Of a DNA stretch of 64,000 nt, positions 1 to 10,942 are shown piece by piece (the first letter of the stretch is position 1; each line of letters begins with the position of its first letter). The notes under the pieces were generated by a model. It made no database searches and had not been told where the DNA came from. It was given only the letters and a program-made list of their open reading frames with translations. Location: positions 186,001 to 250,000 of the forward strand of contig SCOX01000005.1 of assembly GCA_005503055.1 (NCBI GenBank), in the 5' to 3' direction. Source of the stretch: Lysobacteraceae bacterium P (GTDB lineage Bacteria; Pseudomonadota; Gammaproteobacteria; Xanthomonadales; Xanthomonadaceae). The translations under genes and the position numbers were made by a program.

Positions 1-466
1 CGACACGTCGCGAGAATTCGCCGTCGAGCGCACGCCGGGCGGCGCGGGCGGCGCGCACGTCGGCCGCGGCGATGAGGTCGGCGACGGCTTCGGCCTGGGC
101 GAGGTCGAGGCGGCCTTCGAGAAACGCGCGTTCGCTGAACTCACCGGGCCGGGCGCGACGCGCACCGAGTGCGACGCATCGCGCGACCAGTTCGTGCAGC
201 ACCGCGGGGCTGCCGTGCGCCTGCAACTCGACGACGTCTTCACCGGTGTAGCTGGCGGGCGCGGCGAACAACAGCGCGATGCCGTCGTCGATGGTCTGGC
301 CCTGCGCGTCGCGGAAGCGGACGTAGTGCGCCTGACGGGCGGTAAGCGTGCGATCGGCGATCGCCTCGCTGATCTCCCGCGCGCGCGGGCCCGACAGGCG
401 GACGATGCCAACGCCACCCGCACCGGGCGCAGTGGCTATCGCGGCGATGGTGTCGCGGTCGGTCAT
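1..466 (-). CDS. mnmE: tRNA modification GTPase MnmE (C-terminus beyond window)
   Basis: This is the N-terminal part, about 155 residues, of the GTPase that with MnmG installs the carboxymethylaminomethyl group on wobble U34 of certain tRNAs. The reading frame opens with [20 protein letters not shown], the canonical MnmE start, and continues through the folate-binding TrmE N-terminal domain ([32 protein letters not shown]). The G domain and C-terminal Cys lie outside the window. The start at 466 is chosen from the family's N-terminus. It lies downstream of yidC in the classical rpmH-rnpA-yidC-mnmE order, with a hairpin terminator between them, so it may have its own promoter. Confidence 0.95.
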   Translation of the reverse strand, partial: MTDRDTIAAIATAPGAGGVGIVRLSGPRAREISEAIADRTLTARQAHYVRFRDAQGQTIDDGIALLFAAPASYTGEDVVELQAHGSPAVLHELVARCVALGARRARPGEFSERAFLEGRLDLAQAEAVADLIAAADVRAARAARRALDGEFSRRV

Positions 467-515
467 GGGCCCATGTTCTCAGATGGCGGGACGCGGAACA
501 CCTCGTGCAGAAGCG

Positions 516-541
516 AGAAGCCCGCCTGGCGGCGGGCTTCT
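516..541 (-). terminator. Hairpin terminator downstream of yidC
   Basis: A perfect 11-bp inverted repeat (AGAAGCCCGCC / GGCGGGCTTCT, loop of 4) lies 21 bases past the yidC stop on the minus strand. The T-run after it is poor (TCGCTTCT), so termination may be partial and allow some read-through into mnmE. Confidence 0.6.
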
Positions 542-561
542 GCGCGGGACATCAAGGCGGC

Positions 562-2253
562 TTACGCCTTGGCCGGCTGCTCGCTGTACTTCTTCACCAT
601 CCACCACTGCTGCAGCAGGCCCAGCGCGCCGTTGGTGACCCAGTAGAGCACCAGGCCGGCCGGGAAGAAGGCGAACATCACGCCGAACACGAGCGGCATG
701 AACTGCATCATCTTCGCCTGCATGGGGTCCATGCCGGTGGTCGGGTTCAACTTCTGGGTGAACCACATCACCGCGACGTTGATGATCGGCAGCACGAAGT
801 ACGGATCGCGCGAGGTGAGGTCGGTGATCCAGCCGATCCACGGCGCGTGGCGCAGTTCGACCGACTCCGAGAGCATCCAGTACAGCGCCAGGAACACCGG
901 CATCTGCAGCAGGATCGGCAGGCAGCCGCCGACGGGGTTGATCTTCTCCTTCTTGTACAGCTCCATCATCGCCATCTGGAACTTCTGCTTGTCGTCCCCG
1001 TAGCGCTCCTTGAGCTGGGCGATGCGCGGCTGGAACTTGCGCATCTTCGCCATCGACTTGTACTGCGCGGCCGAGAGCGGGTACATCGCGATCTTGATCA
1101 GCAGCACCAGGCCGACGATCGACCAGCCCCAGTTGCCAACCAGGCCGTAGATCTTCTCCAGCACCCAGAACAGCCAGCTGGCGATCGTCGCCATGATGCT
1201 GTAGCTGCTGAAGTCCACGGCGCGGTCCAGACCGGGCACGTTCTGCGCTTCGATCGCCTTGACCAGCTTCGGGCCGACCCACAGGCGCGCGGAGGTCTGC
1301 GCCGTGGCGCCGGGCGCGACAGTGACGCCCGGGCCGACTTCGCGGATCAGGTACTGCGTGCCGCCCGTGCCCGAGGGCGTGGCGAGCGAGAAGGTGCTGA
1401 CGTCGTTCGACTCCGGGATCCAGGCAGCGAAGAAGTGGTGCTGCAGCATGCCGATCCAGCCGCCGGTGACCTGCTTGTTGAGCGGGCCGTCGTCGACGAA
1501 GTTGTCGTACTTGCGCTTCTCGTACTTGTCGGTGCTGGAGTACCACGCAGCGCCCTGGAAGCTGTACTGCTCGGCGCTCATCGGGCCCTTCTTCACCAGG
1601 GCGCGCGGGACGCGGCTGAGCTGGCGATAGACGAAGCCCTGCCACGGCTTGCTGCCGGCGTTGATCACTTCATCGCGCACCTGCACGACGTAGTTGCTGC
1701 GCGTGAAGGTGTAGGTGCGGCGGATGGTCACGCCGTCGCTACCGGCCCACACGAAGGGCACTTCGACGGACGAGGCGCCGTCGGCGAGCACGAAATCGGT
1801 CTTGCCGCCTTCGGGCACGAAGCCGGCCTGGTGCGTCGGCGCCTGGCCGCCCTGGCTGACCCAGCCGCTCTGCGCGACGAAGAAGTTGGCCGGGTCGGTC
1901 GCGAGCACGCGCACGGGCGGGCTGTTGTCGTCGGCGGTGCTCGGGTACCGGAGCAGGTCCGCCTGGCGCAGCTCACCGCCATCGAGGACCAGCTTCAGCA
2001 CATCGGTGGTAACGGTGACCGTGGGCGCGGCAGCGGGCGCGGCCGTCGCGGCAGCCGGGGCGCTCATGCTCGGCGCCGTGGGCACGGCCCCCGGAGCGCT
2101 GGCGACGCCGGGAACGCTGGCGTTGCCCGGGGCGGATTCCGTCGTGGTTTGGGCCTGGACCGGCGGTGCGGCCTTCTCCTTGCCCCATTCCATCCACAGC
2201 AGGGTCGCCACCATCAGCCAGGCGAAGATCAGGAAGACACGGGTCTGGTTCAT
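562..2253 (-). CDS. yidC: Membrane protein insertase YidC
   Basis: This 563-residue inner-membrane insertase works with or without SecYEG to insert and fold membrane proteins. It begins MNQTRVFLIFAWLMVATLLW, the usual first transmembrane segment. A variable Ala/Pro-rich linker and the large periplasmic beta-domain (about residues 60-340) follow. The conserved C-terminal membrane core includes KYGLVGNWGWSIVGLVLLIK-like and MPVFLALYWMLSESVELR segments. The length fits gammaproteobacterial YidC (540-580). It follows rnpA by only 15 bases. No yidD is present between them, although many relatives carry one there. Confidence 0.97.
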   Translation of the reverse strand: MNQTRVFLIFAWLMVATLLWMEWGKEKAAPPVQAQTTTESAPGNASVPGVASAPGAVPTAPSMSAPAAATAAPAAAPTVTVTTDVLKLVLDGGELRQADLLRYPSTADDNSPPVRVLATDPANFFVAQSGWVSQGGQAPTHQAGFVPEGGKTDFVLADGASSVEVPFVWAGSDGVTIRRTYTFTRSNYVVQVRDEVINAGSKPWQGFVYRQLSRVPRALVKKGPMSAEQYSFQGAAWYSSTDKYEKRKYDNFVDDGPLNKQVTGGWIGMLQHHFFAAWIPESNDVSTFSLATPSGTGGTQYLIREVGPGVTVAPGATAQTSARLWVGPKLVKAIEAQNVPGLDRAVDFSSYSIMATIASWLFWVLEKIYGLVGNWGWSIVGLVLLIKIAMYPLSAAQYKSMAKMRKFQPRIAQLKERYGDDKQKFQMAMMELYKKEKINPVGGCLPILLQMPVFLALYWMLSESVELRHAPWIGWITDLTSRDPYFVLPIINVAVMWFTQKLNPTTGMDPMQAKMMQFMPLVFGVMFAFFPAGLVLYWVTNGALGLLQQWWMVKKYSEQPAKA

Positions 2254-2268
2254 GGGCGGCAGGCAGGC

Positions 2269-2700
2269 TCAGCCGCTATTGGCGTGCGGCGCTGGGGCGG
2301 AAGGGAGAGCGGCCGGCATTGTGCCGGGCGCGGGTGACAGGGGCAACGCAGCGGTCGGCAGTCCGCCGCTACGCTGGAGCAGACTGTGGAAGGCGGCGAT
2401 GAGTTCCGGACCGCTGATCCGACCTGCTGGAGGCCGCGCGACCACGACGTAGTCACCCGCGGCGAGTTGCCCGCGCAGGTGACGGAAAGCGTTGCGCAGG
2501 ACGCGCTTGATGCGATTGCGGCCGACAGCGTGGGGATCGACCTTGCGCGACACGGCCAGTCCCAGGCGTGCGGGCACGTCGCTGGGCTGCCAATGCAACG
2601 CCAGCACGGGCAGCGCCACGCGCCGGCCGTGCTGGAAGATGCGGTCGAAATCGGATCGCGCGCGAACCCGCGCGCTGCGCGGGAAACGGGCCGACGTCAT
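2269..2700 (-). CDS. rnpA: Ribonuclease P protein component
   Basis: This basic 143-residue protein is the protein subunit of RNase P, which matures the 5' ends of tRNAs. It shows the family features: an N-terminal basic stretch, FQHGRRVALPVLALHW, and the RNR signature in AVGRNRIKRVLRNAFR. The conserved fold ends near residue 107. The last 35 or so residues form an Ala/Pro-rich low-complexity tail beyond the typical family length (about 115-125) and run almost to the yidC start. It sits directly behind rpmH, its normal partner. Confidence 0.95.
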   Translation of the reverse strand: MTSARFPRSARVRARSDFDRIFQHGRRVALPVLALHWQPSDVPARLGLAVSRKVDPHAVGRNRIKRVLRNAFRHLRGQLAAGDYVVVARPPAGRISGPELIAAFHSLLQRSGGLPTAALPLSPAPGTMPAALPSAPAPHANSG

Positions 2701-2757
2701 CGAAGCTACCGGCTCAGGCCGGTCGACGGCTGCCGCGCAAGGCGGCAGCGGCGGCGC

Positions 2758-2898
2758 TTAGGCGCAAAGACGCTTGCGGCCCTTGGCACGACGACGGGCC
2801 AGGATCTTGCGGCCATCGGCGGTCGCCATGCGGGCACGGAAGCCGTGGTCGCGCTTGCGCTTGAGGTTACTGGGCTGGTAGGTGCGCTTGGTGGCCAT
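2758..2898 (-). CDS. rpmH: 50S ribosomal protein L34
   Basis: This 46-residue, highly basic ribosomal protein begins [20 protein letters not shown] and ends GRKRLCA, an unmistakable L34. It is preceded by a good sigma-70-type promoter at 2935-2964. It is the first gene of the leftward rpmH-rnpA-yidC-mnmE set that flanks dnaA in many gammaproteobacteria. Confidence 0.98.
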   Translation of the reverse strand: MATKRTYQPSNLKRKRDHGFRARMATADGRKILARRRAKGRKRLCA

Positions 2899-2934
2899 GG
2901 TCCGGCTCTGCGTAAACGGCGAAATGGACCGCGG

Positions 2935-2964
2935 ATTCTAGCGGGGCCGGGGAGCCCCGGTCAA
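2935..2964 (-). promoter_or_regulatory. Promoter of rpmH
   Basis: Read on the minus strand, TTGACC (2959-2964) and TAGAAT (2935-2940) are separated by 18 bp, close to sigma-70 consensus. The transcript would start about 30 bases upstream of the rpmH ATG. The spacer is very GC-rich and partly palindromic. Confidence 0.7.
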
Positions 2965-3379
2965 CTGGGAATGAGCCGGACCTCGGTGCGCCACCGTACA
3001 AGGGCGCTTCGCACGCGCGATCGGGTGAGCACACGGCATCGATGATTCCCATGTCGCGCCGTCCGGGAGTCGTGGCGCGCATCGAAACCAACACGCCCGA
3101 CTCCCATCTGGGGCCCTTCGCGCAGTGCGGACAAGGTCGGCAGCGCGGGCAGGCTGGCGAATTGCACCTTGGCAGCAAGGCCGGCTTCGGCGTTCGTGCC
3201 TGTGGACTACCTTGTTAACGGCCCTGTGGACAAGTCCTGTTCCGCGCCCGGTGCCGGTGTTAGTCTGGCCGTCACCCCCGACCCGTTCGCCGCGATCCGC
3301 GCATCGCGCGGCGGGACGCTTTTCGCCGTGGTTTGCCGGCTTCGCGCCGGCCGCTCAAGAGAAGAAGATTTCAGAAACG
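2965..3379. other. rpmH-dnaA intergenic region with two DnaA boxes
   Basis: This non-coding stretch contains two DnaA-box-like 9-mers on the minus strand: TAGTCCACA (3201-3209) and TTGTCCACA (3225-3233). They sit about 150 bases before the dnaA ATG, fitting DnaA autoregulation or an auxiliary origin. I see no convincing gene here; the open frame running into dnaA from upstream lacks a start with a ribosome-binding site. A convincing dnaA promoter was not identified. Confidence 0.55.
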
Positions 3380-4708
3380 ATGGATGCCTGGCCCCGCTGC
3401 CTCGAACGCCTTGAAGCCGAACTCCCGGCCGAAGATGTCCACACCTGGCTCAAGCCGCTGCAGGCGACCCAGCGCGCCGACACAACGGTGCTCTACGCGC
3501 CCAATGCATTCGTGGTCGAACACGTCCGCGAGCGCTACCTGTCCCGTATTCGCGAGCTGCTCGCCCACTTCGCCGGCAGTGGCGAGGTGAGCCTGGAGAT
3601 CGGCTCGCTGCCGCGCGCGGCGAGCCCGGCTCCGGAGCCGGCGGCGCTGGTCGCGCCGGTGCGTGCGGTACCGAGCGAGCCCTTCAACGGCCACCTCGAC
3701 AACCACTACACCTTCGAGAACTTCGTCGAAGGCCGCAGCAACCAGCTCGGTCGTGCCGCCGCGTGGCAGGCATCGCTCAAGCCGGGCGATCGCGCGCACA
3801 ACCCGCTGCTCCTGTACGGCGGCACCGGCCTGGGCAAGACGCATCTGATGTTCGCCGCCGGCAACGCGATGCGCGCGGCCAACCCGAACATGCGCGTGCT
3901 GTACCTGCGCAGCGAACAGTTCTTCAGCGCGATGATGAAGTCGCTGCAGGACAAGACGATGGATGCGTTCAAGCGTCAGTTCCAACAGGTCGACGCGCTG
4001 CTCATCGACGACATCCAGTTCTTCGCCGGCAAGGACCGCACGCAGGAGGAGTTCTTCCACACCTTCAACGCGTTGTTCGACGGCAAGCAGCAGATCATCC
4101 TGACCTGCGACCGCTACCCGCGCGAGGTCGAAGGCCTGGAGCCGCGCCTGAAGTCGCGTCTGGCCTGGGGCCTGAGCGTGGCCATCGAGCCGCCGGACTT
4201 CGAGACGCGCGCGCAGATCGTGCTGTCCAAGGCGCGCGAGCGCGGCGCGCACATTCCCGAGGAAGTCGCCTTCCTGCTCGCCAAGAAGATGCGCAGCAAC
4301 GTGCGCGATCTGGAAGGCGCGCTCAACACGCTGTCCGCGCGCGCCAACTTCACCGGCCGCGCGATCACGGTGGAGTTCGCCCAGGAAACCCTGCGCGACC
4401 TGCTGCGTGCGCAGCAGCAGGCCATCGGCATCCCGAACATCCAGAAGACCGTGGCCGACTACTTCGGCCTGCAGATGAAGGACCTGCTGTCCAAGCGCCG
4501 CACGCGCTCGCTGGCACGTCCGCGGCAGATGGCGATGGCGCTGGCCAAGGAACTGACCGAGCACAGCCTGCCGGAGATCGGCGATGCCTTCGCCGGCCGC
4601 GATCACACCACGGTGCTGCACGCGTGCCGGCAGATCCGCACGCTCATGGAAACCGACGGCAAGATGCGCGAAGACTGGGACAAGCTGATCCGCAAGCTGA
4701 GCGAGTGA
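3380..4708 (+). CDS. dnaA: Chromosomal replication initiator DnaA
   Basis: DnaA (442 residues) binds oriC 9-mers, unwinds the origin and loads the DnaB helicase. It starts [20 protein letters not shown]. The AAA+ domain has Walker [10 protein letters not shown] (about residues 147-155) and Walker [10 protein letters not shown] (about 208). The C-terminal DNA-binding domain has the signature [12 protein letters not shown] (about 408). The frame is open 255 bases further upstream, but 3380 gives the family N-terminus and length, and the region before it has DnaA boxes. Its neighbours are the divergent rpmH and downstream dnaN. Confidence 0.98.
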   Translation: MDAWPRCLERLEAELPAEDVHTWLKPLQATQRADTTVLYAPNAFVVEHVRERYLSRIRELLAHFAGSGEVSLEIGSLPRAASPAPEPAALVAPVRAVPSEPFNGHLDNHYTFENFVEGRSNQLGRAAAWQASLKPGDRAHNPLLLYGGTGLGKTHLMFAAGNAMRAANPNMRVLYLRSEQFFSAMMKSLQDKTMDAFKRQFQQVDALLIDDIQFFAGKDRTQEEFFHTFNALFDGKQQIILTCDRYPREVEGLEPRLKSRLAWGLSVAIEPPDFETRAQIVLSKARERGAHIPEEVAFLLAKKMRSNVRDLEGALNTLSARANFTGRAITVEFAQETLRDLLRAQQQAIGIPNIQKTVADYFGLQMKDLLSKRRTRSLARPRQMAMALAKELTEHSLPEIGDAFAGRDHTTVLHACRQIRTLMETDGKMREDWDKLIRKLSE

Positions 4709-5009
4709 TGCGGGAGCAGCGGCGGCGCAAAGCGGCGGCCGCCGATACATACTTATCCCCGTGCCCTCGGGGCAAGCCGTGTATGGTGCGGGCACAAGTT
4801 GTGGACAGTTTCGAGCCCGCCGTGGTGCGCTAAAGTTGTCCACAACTTGTCCGACAGTTGCAGGGCTAGTTCTACCGAAGTTTCACTAGCGATAAAAATC
4901 TTGGTAATCAAAGGCTTGAGGTGGTTTTCCCGGATTTTCGGCGACACCATCACCACCATGCTTTTGATTTATTCCACATTCTTAGTAATGGCACGGGGAC
5001 GGGGTCCGC
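4709..5009. other. Probable chromosomal replication origin (oriC)
   Basis: The dnaA-dnaN gap contains DnaA-box-like 9-mers: TTATCCCCG (4753-4761, plus), CTGTCCACA (4800-4808, minus), TTGTCCACA (4836-4844, plus) and a weak TATTCCACA (4970-4978, plus). From about 4870 to 4990 the sequence becomes markedly AT-rich, for example GATAAAAATCTTGG and CTTTTGATTTATTCCAC, unlike the rest of the window. That is the expected form of a duplex-unwinding element. TTGATT (4964) with TAATGG (4986), spaced 16 bp, is a weak candidate dnaN promoter. Placement between dnaA and dnaN, with gyrB and recF adjacent, supports the call; function is inferred. Confidence 0.75.
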
Positions 5010-6110
5010 ATGCGTTTTTCCCTTCAACGCGAAGTCTTTCTCAAGCCGCTCGCTCAAGTCGTCAACGTCGTTGAGCGCCGCCAGACCCTTCCGGTGTTGG
5101 CCAATCTGCTCGTGCAGGTAAAGGACGGCCAGCTGTCGCTGACCGGTACCGACCTGGAAGTGGAGATGGTCTCGCGCGTGCTGGTCGACGATGCGCAGGA
5201 CGGCGAGACCACGATCCCGGCGCGCAAGCTGTTCGAGATCGTTCGCGCCCTGCCCGACGGCAGCAAGGTCACCGTTTCGCAGACCGCGGAAAAGATCACG
5301 GTGCAGGCCGGGCGCTCGCGTTTCACGCTGGCCAGCCTTCCGGCGAATGACTTCCCGTCGATCGACGAAGTCGAAGCCAACGAGCGCGTGCGCGTGCCGG
5401 AAGCCGCGCTGAAGGAGCTGATCGAGCGCACCGCATTCGCGATGGCGCAGCAGGATGTGCGGTACTACCTCAACGGCCTGCTCTTCGATCTGCGCGAGTC
5501 GAGCCTGCGTTGCGTGGCGACCGATGGCCATCGCCTGGCGATTTGCGAGTCTCCGTTGGAGAACGGCGCCCAGACCAAGCGCCAGATCATCGTGCCCCGC
5601 AAGGGCGTGCAGGAATTGCAGCGCCTGCTGGAAGGCGGCGAGCGTGAGCTCGAGCTGGAGATGGGACGCGGCCATCTGCGCGTGAAGCGCGACGATGTGA
5701 CCTTCACCAGCAAGCTCATCGATGGTCGCTTCCCGGACTATGAGGCCGTGATTCCTATCGGTGCCGACCGCGAAGTGCGCATCGACCGGGAAGTGCTGCG
5801 CGCATCGCTGCAGCGTGCGGCGATCCTGTCGAACGAGAAGTATCGCGGAGTGCGCCTGGAAGTGTCGCCGGGCCAGCTCAAGATCAGCGCGCACAACCCC
5901 GAGCAGGAAGAAGCGCAGGAAGAGGTGGAAGCCGACACCCGCGTGGACGACCTGGCGGTGGGCTTCAACGTGAACTACCTGCTGGATGCGCTGACGGCGC
6001 TGAAGGACGAGCACGTGGTCATCGCGTTGCGCGACGCCAACTCGTCCGCGCTCGTCAGGGAAGCGGCCAATGAGCGCTGCCGGCATGTAGTGATGCCGCT
6101 TCGCCTCTGA
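5010..6110 (+). CDS. dnaN: DNA polymerase III beta subunit (sliding clamp)
   Basis: This is the 366-residue beta clamp, which encircles DNA as a dimer and tethers polymerase III and other partners. It begins MRFSLQREVFLKPLAQVVNV and ends with the family's typical C-terminus VMPLRL. Three clamp domains of about 120 residues each can be followed across the sequence. A purine-rich GGGGACGGGG lies before the ATG. It is followed by a strong terminator at 6136-6165, so recF is probably transcribed at least partly on its own. Confidence 0.98.
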   Translation: MRFSLQREVFLKPLAQVVNVVERRQTLPVLANLLVQVKDGQLSLTGTDLEVEMVSRVLVDDAQDGETTIPARKLFEIVRALPDGSKVTVSQTAEKITVQAGRSRFTLASLPANDFPSIDEVEANERVRVPEAALKELIERTAFAMAQQDVRYYLNGLLFDLRESSLRCVATDGHRLAICESPLENGAQTKRQIIVPRKGVQELQRLLEGGERELELEMGRGHLRVKRDDVTFTSKLIDGRFPDYEAVIPIGADREVRIDREVLRASLQRAAILSNEKYRGVRLEVSPGQLKISAHNPEQEEAQEEVEADTRVDDLAVGFNVNYLLDALTALKDEHVVIALRDANSSALVREAANERCRHVVMPLRL

Positions 6111-6116
6111 TAGCCG

Positions 6117-6132
6117 CGTTCCACGTGGAACA
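6117..6132. other. parS-like ParB-binding site 1
   Basis: CGTTCCACGTGGAACA contains the 14-bp palindrome GTTCCACGTGGAAC and matches the bacterial parS consensus type (TGTTNCACGTGNAACA) except at the first base. It lies between the dnaN stop and its terminator. ParB binding is inferred from the motif and the origin location. Confidence 0.8.
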
Positions 6133-6135
6133 TCG

Positions 6136-6165
6136 ACGCCCGGCCCTGCGCCGGGCGTTTTATTT
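6136..6165 (+). terminator. Rho-independent terminator after dnaN
   Basis: ACGCCCGG and CCGGGCGT form an 8-bp stem with a 7-base loop, followed by TTTTATTT. It lies 25 bases after the dnaN stop and just upstream of recF. Confidence 0.8.
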
Positions 6166-6189
6166 GGTCCCTTCGCTAAACTGCATCCA

Positions 6190-7281
6190 ATGCACGTCAC
6201 CCGACTCGAGCTGCGGCACTTGCGCCGCTTCCAGGAAGTTCGCCTCGATCCCGCACCGGGCCTGAACCTCATCACCGGGGACAACGGTGCGGGCAAGACC
6301 AGCGTGCTCGAGGCGCTGCATCTGATGGCCTACGGGAGGAGCTTCCGGGCTCGGGTGCGCGACGGCCTGATTCGAACCGGCGATCCGGCGCTCGAAATCT
6401 TCGTGGAATGGCAGGAGCGCGCCGGAGAGGCCTCCGGACGAGTGCGCCGCGCGGGCCTTCGGCACACAGGCCAGGAATGGAGCGGCCGTCTGGACGGCGC
6501 GAACGTCGCGCAGTTGGGCGATCTGTGCGCCGCGCTGGCGGTCGTGACCTTCGAACCGGGCAGCCATGCGCTGATCACCGGCGGCGGTGAGTCGCGGCGC
6601 CGGTATCTCGATTGGGGCCTGTTCCACGTGGAACATGATTTCCTCCCCATCTGGCGGCGTTACAACCGAGCCTTGAAGCAGCGCAACGCCCTGCTCAAGG
6701 CGCGTGCCCGGGACGCACAGCTCGACGCATGGGATCGGGAGTTGGCGGAGGCCGGGGAGCCATTGGGCCGTCATCGCGAGCGCTACCTGGATCTGTTGCA
6801 GCCGCGTTTCGAAGCCCTGCTCTCCGAACTTGCGCCTGCGCTGGGGCGCAGCGGGATGGAGTACGCGCCTGGCTGGCGCCGGGAGGAAATGTCGCTGTCC
6901 GACGCCCTGCTCCTGGCGCGGGACCGCGACCTCTCGGCCGGATACACCACCGTGGGGCCGCATCGCGCGGACTGGCGCGTGGTGTTCGGCGCGCTGCCGG
7001 GCCGGGAGGCCCTGTCGCGTGGGCAGTCCAAGCTGACGGCGCTGGCCACGTTGCTGGCCCAGGCTGAACACCACCGGGCCGCGCAGGGCGAATGGCCCGT
7101 GGTCGCCCTCGACGATCTTGCGTCCGAGCTCGATCGCCACCATCAAGGAAGGGTGCTTGCCCGCCTGCAGGCCAGCGGCGCCCAGGTATTCATCACGGGC
7201 ACAGAGGCCCCTCCGGGGCTGCCGCAGGACGCAGTCGTTCGTAGGTTCCACGTGGAACATGGGGCCCTCGTGGATCCCTGA
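6190..7281 (+). CDS. recF: DNA replication and repair protein RecF
   Basis: This 363-residue SMC-like ATPase acts with RecO and RecR to load RecA at single-stranded gaps. Walker A GDNGAGKT is at residues 30-37. The ABC signature (LSRGQSKLTALATLLAQ) and Walker B/D-loop (VVALDDLASELD) are near the C-terminus. The length is normal. Two parS-type palindromes (6620-6635 and 7244-7259) lie inside the coding sequence. Both encode the peptide FHVEH, so the DNA motif is accommodated without harming the protein. It lies between dnaN and gyrB. Confidence 0.97.
   Translation: MHVTRLELRHLRRFQEVRLDPAPGLNLITGDNGAGKTSVLEALHLMAYGRSFRARVRDGLIRTGDPALEIFVEWQERAGEASGRVRRAGLRHTGQEWSGRLDGANVAQLGDLCAALAVVTFEPGSHALITGGGESRRRYLDWGLFHVEHDFLPIWRRYNRALKQRNALLKARARDAQLDAWDRELAEAGEPLGRHRERYLDLLQPRFEALLSELAPALGRSGMEYAPGWRREEMSLSDALLLARDRDLSAGYTTVGPHRADWRVVFGALPGREALSRGQSKLTALATLLAQAEHHRAAQGEWPVVALDDLASELDRHHQGRVLARLQASGAQVFITGTEAPPGLPQDAVVRRFHVEHGALVDP
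6620..6635. other. parS-like ParB-binding site 2, inside recF
   Basis: TGTTCCACGTGGAACA is a perfect 16-bp palindrome and the best of the three parS matches in the window. It lies within recF at the codons for LFHVEH. Confidence 0.85.
7244..7259. other. parS-like ParB-binding site 3, inside recF
   Basis: GGTTCCACGTGGAACA carries the 14-bp core GTTCCACGTGGAAC and lies 23-38 bases before the recF stop. It is the third copy within 1.15 kb. Confidence 0.8.
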
Positions 7282-7339
7282 GCCGACCGCCCAGTCCAGT
7301 CGTCGCCGAACCGGGTTCAACCGGTGTCGGGAGTCCGGC

Positions 7340-7348
7340 TGCTATACT
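7340..7348 (+). promoter_or_regulatory. Candidate extended -10 promoter of gyrB
   Basis: TGCTATACT is an extended -10 element (TGnTATACT) 75 bases before the gyrB ATG in the 141-bp recF-gyrB gap. No good -35 is seen at the right spacing; GTTCAA at 7315 is too far upstream. Confidence 0.45.
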
Positions 7349-7362
7349 CCCAATCCATATAG

Positions 7363-9885
<2,523 letters not shown>

Positions 9886-9901
9886 GCCTCACGAAGCGAT
9901 T

Positions 9902-9920
9902 CGGGGCCCATGCGGCCCCG
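9902..9920 (+). terminator. Possible hairpin after gyrB
   Basis: CGGGGCC and GGCCCCG form a 7-bp stem with a 5-base loop, 16 bases past the gyrB stop. There is no T-run, so it is at best a weak or Rho-assisted terminator. Confidence 0.35.
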
Positions 9921-10007
9921 TGACCGTCCCGTGCATCCGTTCAGCCATTGACGAAGTGTTAATCCGGCGAAGGCTACAACCGCCAACAGCCACTTCAGGT
10001 GCCCCCG

Positions 10008-10811
10008 ATGAAACGTGAATTGCTCGGCCTTGCCACCGCTGGTCTGGTGGTCGCCTGCGCCACCACGACCTCGCCCACCGGCCGCACCCAGTACATCGGC
10101 GCGGTCTCGCAGGACCAGCTCAACCAGCTGGGCGCGCAGGCGTTCGCCGAAGCGAAAGCCAAGCAGAAGCTCAGCACGGACGCACGACAGATCGCCTACG
10201 TGCGCTGCGTCGCCGACGCGGTCACCCGCCAGCTCCCGGCCGGATGGCAGAGCCAGTGGGAGGTCGCGGTGTTCGACGACAGCTCGCCCAACGCCTTCGC
10301 CCTGCCCGGCGGCAAGATCGGCGTGAACACCGGGATCTTCACGGTGGCCAAGAACCAGGACCAGCTCGCGGCGGTGATCGCGCACGAGATCGGTCACGTC
10401 GTCTCCCGCCACCACGACGAGCGGATCACGCGCCAGCAGGGCACGTCCACGCTGCTGGGGATCGGGAGCGCCATCCTCGGCTCGGCCTACGGTTCGGGCG
10501 CCGGCAACGCGGCCGGACAACTCGGCGGTGCCGCGGCGCAGACCTTCTACCTGCTCCCCAATTCGCGAACGCAGGAAACCGAGGCCGACGTGGTCGGCCA
10601 GCAGCTCGCCGCAAAGGCCGGCTTCGACCCCCGCCAAGCGGTGAACCTGTGGCAGAACATGATCGCCGCGGGCGGCAGCCGTCCGCCGCAATGGCTCTCG
10701 ACCCACCCGGACCCGCAGTCACGCATCAGCGAGCTCAATGCACGCGCGGGCAGCCTCATGCCCACCTTCGAACAGGCTCGCGCGGCCGGCCATACGCCCA
10801 AGTGCGGTTAA
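10008..10811 (+). CDS. M48 family metalloprotease, probable lipoprotein
   Basis: This protein (267 residues) resembles the BepA/LoiP group of periplasmic zinc proteases that help outer-membrane quality control. The N-terminus MKRELLGLATAGLVVACATT has a lipobox-like VVAC, suggesting lipid attachment at Cys17. The catalytic HEIGH motif is near residue 126, and a later ETEADVVGQQ supplies the third zinc ligand. The GTG at 9999 is an alternative start, but the ATG at 10008 gives the cleaner signal peptide. It is monocistronic between gyrB and the TPR gene. Substrates are unknown. Confidence 0.88.
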   Translation: MKRELLGLATAGLVVACATTTSPTGRTQYIGAVSQDQLNQLGAQAFAEAKAKQKLSTDARQIAYVRCVADAVTRQLPAGWQSQWEVAVFDDSSPNAFALPGGKIGVNTGIFTVAKNQDQLAAVIAHEIGHVVSRHHDERITRQQGTSTLLGIGSAILGSAYGSGAGNAAGQLGGAAAQTFYLLPNSRTQETEADVVGQQLAAKAGFDPRQAVNLWQNMIAAGGSRPPQWLSTHPDPQSRISELNARAGSLMPTFEQARAAGHTPKCG

Positions 10812-10942
10812 CGAACCTGCTAATCAGCCACATAACCCCGTATCACAGGGCCGCGAGTTTCTGTTAGCGTGACGCCCCCCTGGCCCCGGTGCCATCGTCC
10901 CGCCCGCAAGCTTCCCGGGCGGCAGCAGAACTGAGGTGTTCG

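Noticed and set aside
505-2337. 610-codon open frame antisense to yidC
   Set aside because: It mirrors the yidC codons and has no recognisable fold or start signal; yidC on the minus strand is certain.
3125-3379. In-frame upstream extension of dnaA by 85 codons
   Set aside because: The extension has no family similarity and covers DnaA boxes; the ATG at 3380 gives the standard 442-residue DnaA.
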